A stretch of 64,000 nt of DNA from Sugiyamaella lignohabitans (Eukaryota > Ascomycota > Dipodascomycetes > Dipodascales > Trichomonascaceae): positions 2,666,001-2,730,000 of the forward strand of contig NC_031674.1 of the NCBI RefSeq assembly GCF_001640025.1, given 5' to 3'. Positions 60,546 through 64,000 of this stretch are shown piece after piece. How positions within the stretch are numbered: position 1 is the first letter of the stretch; every line of letters begins with the position of its first letter. The translations under genes were made by a program, and so were the position numbers. The notes under the pieces are model-generated. The model saw nothing but the letters and a program-made list of their open reading frames with translations. It did no database searches and had not been told where the DNA came from.

Positions 60546-61511
60546 CTAATAAATAAAGACTTGCAACGACCCAGAATCTCTTGTGAAAAAAGCCTCTACC
60601 TTGTCTGCTGGCTTCACTAGTGCGATGTCTAAGTCTCCAAAAACCAGTTTACGCTTGTTTGTGGACAGTTTTAACTCTGAGGACTTAGCTTCTTCTTCTC
60701 CCTGAACTCTAATGTCAATTAAGTATGATGGAGGTGAACCTGGACCCTTGAATGGTCCGTTATATGGATTGATGGTGTAATGAGGTTGCTTCGTTGTCGT
60801 AGTAATTTCTTCTATGAGGATCGGCTTATTTTTAATCTCAGATCTCTCACTGCCTTGTATGGGCAACTGCAACTCCTGAATATTATCTGAACCAAAAGCC
60901 TCATTGATGATGTTTTCGGCAGATGCAAGTTGAGCTTCATCAATTTCTTGTTTGTTAGAATCCCGCTTGACAGATTTATCTGACTTGACAATATTTTTGG
61001 CATATTGCTCTATGCTTGAGATAAAGTTGGGCTCTTCTTCTTCTTCGCTGTCTTCTAAGGATTGTGGAACATCTACTTCATATTCACGCTGTGGAATGCC
61101 TTTTACTTTAAGTTTGGGGGTCGCTAGGTTCTCTCTATCAATTGAACAACCCGATTGCAGTTCAACCATAGCCATGGAAGCCTCAATTATATAGACTCGG
61201 AAGTCTTTATAAATTGCAAACTCTTGACCCACTCGGTCATTAACACAGCAATCAAAAACGGCTGATTCTACGCCTTTTTTGTCTACATCAGTTCTAGGAT
61301 CAGACACCAACATTGGCAGTTCTATATTCTCTTTCACGTCCACCCATCTTTCCTTGGGTACATCTACTGCTGGATCAGTGCAAATATTGATAAAAACCTT
61401 GCACCCTTCGGGCAAGTTCAGTTGTGCCTTTAGTTCATTCGAAAAAGATACAATCCTACTTTTCAGAACAAAAAATGGAGTTGGATCCAGCAATACTCTC
61501 TTCTTCACCAT
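60546..61511 (-). CDS. PIH1: R2TP complex subunit Pih1
   Basis: Pih1 (Nop17) links Tah1-Hsp90 to Rvb1/Rvb2 in the R2TP assembly chaperone used for snoRNPs and PIKKs. From ATG 61511 it has 321 residues. The PIH N-terminal domain covers about residues 1-150: DPTPFFVLKSRIVSFSNELK, GCKVFINICTDPAV and VDVKENIELPMLVSDPRTD, then CVNDRVGQEFAIYKDFRVYI. An acidic Ser/Glu linker follows (about 160-190) and the C-terminal CS-like domain is shaped by HYTINPYNGPFKGPGSPPSY. The TTG-initiated extension 13 codons upstream is not needed. The gene ends in a TTTATTTATTAG coding end. Confidence 0.88.
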   Translation of the reverse strand: MVKKRVLLDPTPFFVLKSRIVSFSNELKAQLNLPEGCKVFINICTDPAVDVPKERWVDVKENIELPMLVSDPRTDVDKKGVESAVFDCCVNDRVGQEFAIYKDFRVYIIEASMAMVELQSGCSIDRENLATPKLKVKGIPQREYEVDVPQSLEDSEEEEEPNFISSIEQYAKNIVKSDKSVKRDSNKQEIDEAQLASAENIINEAFGSDNIQELQLPIQGSERSEIKNKPILIEEITTTTKQPHYTINPYNGPFKGPGSPPSYLIDIRVQGEEEAKSSELKLSTNKRKLVFGDLDIALVKPADKVEAFFTRDSGSLQVFIY

Positions 61512-62124
61512 GGCAAGAGTCTGTCTGTCAACAATTGTGGAGATAGACAACTATATAGACAACTTGGTAATTGGTGATAATTGATTGTCAAGCTCTTCGC
61601 CTTCGGTAAACCTCGAATGCGGCTGAAACCAGGACCTATTTAATATAGTAGTGAAAAATAGTATCTTGTTAATAAACATTGATTTAAGATCAAAATAAAT
61701 ATATCTTTGAACACCTACTTCATATTGAGATGATTTCAATCTCGGTCCTTTCAAGTCAGTTAGCGGCTAAATGGTTTTACTCATTCGGGTCAGTCAATTG
61801 TAGAAGTAGGATAACGGAGCCGATAATAAAGGCTAAGATAATCGCTTAAAAAAAATTTATAGAACATCTGAGAACCAGACAAAATCAGGAATTTTACTCT
61901 AGGACTATTATGAATATTGGTATGGTATCCAATCGCGAAAGACGAATCAGTAACTGTTGAAGGAGTGTTACGCGAATGTGCATCCTGTGCATGCTGTTTG
62001 GGGCTATTGCATGATTTCCCCACGAAATGGTAAATCCGAACCATCAGACTATAAATCTGTGCGAGTGCGCGCAGTTAATTCGTTTTCAATCGTTTTCAAT
62101 TCTATCAGCAGTACGGAAAAAATT
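61512..62124. other. PIH1 / rhodanese divergent promoter
   Basis: 613 bp, AT-rich, with no supportable gene. The open frame extends upstream of the rhodanese ATG to 61957 but without a better start. Confidence 0.4.
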
Positions 62125-62577
62125 ATGTCTTCTCAATCTACAGCAGCTCCCCAGTGGTGGGAGAAATATCCAAATCCAAAATCAGAACCCACGTATATTT
62201 CTAAAGAGAAAGTAGCTGAAGATGTCAGATCTAAAGAAAACGTACTAGTTATTGATGTACGACGAGATGATTTCAAGGGCGGTAAAATAAAAACCGCATT
62301 GAATCTTCCTGCACAAAGTTTCTACAACTCGGTTGACAGTGTGTATGATCTGGCAGAAAAATCTGGAAAAGAGGCCATATACGTGCATTGTAATAGATCC
62401 TCAGTCGGTAGCCGGGGTTGGAGAGTGGCCGGCTGGCTGCAAGATACGGCAACATCTAGAGGTGAGAAGGTAAAAATTTACGCAATTACCGATGGAATTG
62501 TGGGGTTTGCTACTGGAGGAAAGGAATATACTGAACTTCTAGATGAATACGATCCTGAAGTCTGGGAGAAAAAATAA
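62125..62577 (+). CDS. Rhodanese/Cdc25-like phosphatase or arsenate reductase
   Basis: This is a 150-residue single-domain rhodanese-like protein, most like the Ych1/Arr2 group of Cdc25-type phosphatases and arsenate reductases. It has the strand VLVIDVRRDDFKGGKI near residues 40-55, LNLPAQSFYNSV, and the active-site segment YVHCNRSSVGSRGWRVAGW near 91-109. The loop after the cysteine is C-X7-R up to the conserved R-G, two residues longer than the C-X5-R of Cdc25 and Acr2, though an Arg also sits two residues after Cys. Loop length affects which oxyanion is used, so the activity is open. The ATG at 62125 is preferred over the open upstream frame. Convergent with the cyclophilin gene, 61 bp between stops. 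Confidence 0.78.
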   Translation: MSSQSTAAPQWWEKYPNPKSEPTYISKEKVAEDVRSKENVLVIDVRRDDFKGGKIKTALNLPAQSFYNSVDSVYDLAEKSGKEAIYVHCNRSSVGSRGWRVAGWLQDTATSRGEKVKIYAITDGIVGFATGGKEYTELLDEYDPEVWEKK

Positions 62578-62638
62578 CAATAGATACATGCATGTACTCA
62601 ATAAATAAAATGTTATTTGTTCCAGTAAGTTCAAACAT

Positions 62639-64000
62639 TTACTTTACAGTGGTAGATACAATGGAGGGTGGGTCCTCTGGCCTATCGTTCTTATCTACTT
62701 TCAATCCCTCAATCATTTTAATGGTTTCGATTCCCGACTCTACTCTACCGAATATAGTGTGCTTGTCATCTAACCAAGGAGCCTTTTCAGTTGTAATAAA
62801 AAATTGGGATCCATTTGTATTTTTGCCAGCATTTGCCATACTCACTGTATACGGACGATCGTGTCTCAACATAGGAGTGAATTCATCTTTAAAGTGCTTA
62901 CCCCAAATGCTTGTGCCACCTGTTCCATCACCTTCAGGATCACCGCCCTGTATCATGAACTTTTTGATGACTCTGTGGAATATTAAATTGTCATAGTAAC
63001 CCTTCCTGCAAAGAGCTGTGAAATTTTCTACGGCTAGAGGCGCGTAGTTTGGAAAAAGTCTGACAGTGATATCTCCAAGAGAAGTATGTAAGACAACAGT
63101 ACTGGATAATTGCGTTTTTGACCCCTCACTTTTATTCGTCTTTGCACTCTGACTTGGTTTAATAACTATTGTTTCATTATGAACGTCTCTAGATGATTTG
63201 ATTTCTTTGTATTCAGCCTTTGATCTGCTGAATAAATAAAACCTGTTTTTCTTAAAACCAGTAGCAAATAGAATTGGATCCTCATTGAACTGTTTGGAGA
63301 TGGTTTCGTTATTAGAGGTAGCCATATCCATGGTCATAATACTACCATTGTAGTCTGAGGACGCTTTTCCTTGATATAAGCTAAGCGTCATAAAGCGAAT
63401 ATTTTCCTCTCTTCCCAGTAAATTTGAGCACGTGTTGGTGTCTATATTTACGAACTTTATACCCAACAACGTCGAGTAAATAATGAAATTGCTTGATTCA
63501 TCGAAAATAATATTAGAGAAGGCTGTAATATCATTCATTGCTTCTTTCTCGAGGGTTAACCGTCGAGCAAATTCACCATTATCTGGTTTGTATACACTGG
63601 TACCATATCGGTGCATTTCCTCTATAGTTTCTAAGCTCTCATCGTATTCCCTGATCTTTCTTCCAGACTTGAAATCAAAAATAGCCACTCTTCTCTCTGA
63701 CGAAAATGTTGCAAATTTTGATTCATCTGGTGAAATAGTTAGACATAGAATTGAAGCTTTAGATTTTCTGAAGTCGTATAAATTTGTAGAGCCCTTGAAC
63801 TCAAAAACGCCTTCTGGTTTGTTGTACATGTTGCTACCCGACGGCTGCCAATATTCAATCATCCCAAGACTGTCAACGGAAATAACACAATCATAGAGGG
63901 AGTTATAGGCTAGCAGGGTCACAGGGGCTTTATGTATCTTATCTGCTACTCTTACTGGCTTATAGTCTTGGCCACTGACGTTACCGACTTCGCCTTCAGA
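62639..64000 (-). CDS. WD40-cyclophilin (PPWD1-type), 5' end cut by window
   Basis: The reading frame is open to the window edge, so only the last 453 residues are seen; the N terminus with further WD repeats lies outside. The visible part has WD40 repeats (ILCLTISPDESKFATFSSER, then VAIFDFKSG), the PPWD1-typical segment YGTSVYKPDNGEFARRLTLE, and a complete C-terminal cyclophilin domain: FTALCRKGYYDNLIFHRVIK, FMIQGGDPEGDGTGG and FFITTEKAPWLDDKHTIFG. The catalytic Arg-Phe-Gln residues are represented by FHRV, FMIQGG and FFIT. PPWD1 is a nuclear, spliceosome-linked peptidyl-prolyl isomerase. Saccharomyces cerevisiae lacks it, which fits an intron-richer yeast. Confidence 0.92.
   Translation of the reverse strand, partial: SEGEVGNVSGQDYKPVRVADKIHKAPVTLLAYNSLYDCVISVDSLGMIEYWQPSGSNMYNKPEGVFEFKGSTNLYDFRKSKASILCLTISPDESKFATFSSERRVAIFDFKSGRKIREYDESLETIEEMHRYGTSVYKPDNGEFARRLTLEKEAMNDITAFSNIIFDESSNFIIYSTLLGIKFVNIDTNTCSNLLGREENIRFMTLSLYQGKASSDYNGSIMTMDMATSNNETISKQFNEDPILFATGFKKNRFYLFSRSKAEYKEIKSSRDVHNETIVIKPSQSAKTNKSEGSKTQLSSTVVLHTSLGDITVRLFPNYAPLAVENFTALCRKGYYDNLIFHRVIKKFMIQGGDPEGDGTGGTSIWGKHFKDEFTPMLRHDRPYTVSMANAGKNTNGSQFFITTEKAPWLDDKHTIFGRVESGIETIKMIEGLKVDKNDRPEDPPSIVSTTVK

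Noticed and set aside
1..64000. tRNA genes, CRISPR arrays, LTR retrotransposons
   Set aside because: I looked for tRNA B-box-like GGTTCGA strings, regularly spaced direct repeats and reverse-transcriptase or integrase motifs. The only B-box-like hits lie in coding sequence, and nothing else fits. A covariance-model tRNA scan would be decisive.

Overview
The window is nuclear DNA of a budding yeast (Saccharomycotina), probably from an early-branching, fairly intron-rich lineage such as Dipodascales/Trichomonascaceae; the placement is inference. I find 34 protein-coding genes. Most are housekeeping genes with yeast-type gene content: DASH subunit Dad3, Nha1, Csm3, Img2, Qns1, Dpl1. Others are lost or rare in Saccharomyces cerevisiae: an EIF1AD-like protein, a PPWD1-type WD40-cyclophilin and a DUF952 protein. 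CTG reads as leucine at a conserved position of ADE13 (21120-21122), so the nuclear code looks standard. Twelve of the 34 genes carry 23 introns in total, mostly near the 5' end. Each has a GT donor and a CTAAC branch site, with the acceptor AG ending 6-13 nt after it.

Layout. 1-3.1 kb: a gene-poor edge, then a two-exon Zn2Cys6 regulator divergent from an MFS monocarboxylate-type transporter (3.4-4.9 kb). They share a 283-bp promoter with three CGG-N5-CCG dyads. 5.3-9 kb: RIO2, a DUF952 protein, an unrecognised 186-aa protein and an EIF1AD-like protein. 9.7-24.8 kb: NHA1, DIP2/UTP12, PHA2, a four-exon HRT1/RBX1, the Arp2/3 subunit ARC40, ADE13, MED7 and an unrecognised 388-aa protein. 25.7-35.8 kb: ERV14, a carrier-like membrane protein, a 3.3-kb gene-free tract, a MID2-like mucin sensor, ATP11, ARP3 (with a 4-nt microexon) and IMG2. 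36.8-46.1 kb: DPL1 and two large low-complexity proteins, with a 2.3-kb gene-free stretch between those two. 46.2-64 kb: an AIM14/YNO1-like metalloreductase, DAD3, ISN1 (seven exons), CSM3, PPE1, QNS1, PRO1, NCS2, PIH1, an Ych1/Arr2-like rhodanese and the C-terminal part of a WD40-cyclophilin cut by the window edge.

The most unusual signal is a family of short GC-rich hairpin repeats that stand out from the AT-rich background. Two copies are complete, about 137-140 bp, with terminal inverted repeats of about 42 bp. At least five recognisable half-copies and two decayed ones also occur. All but one lie between 22 and 34 kb. One complete copy sits inside the ERV14 intron and one half-copy inside an ARP3 intron. 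Loop sequences vary while the stem stays paired, which suggests a structure-dependent, non-autonomous mobile element.

Genes are mostly arranged as alternating divergent and convergent pairs. Two subunits of one complex occur here (ARC40 and ARP3 of Arp2/3), but I see no functional gene cluster apart from the regulator-transporter pair. Many 3' flanks carry TATTTATT-like motifs on the coding strand.
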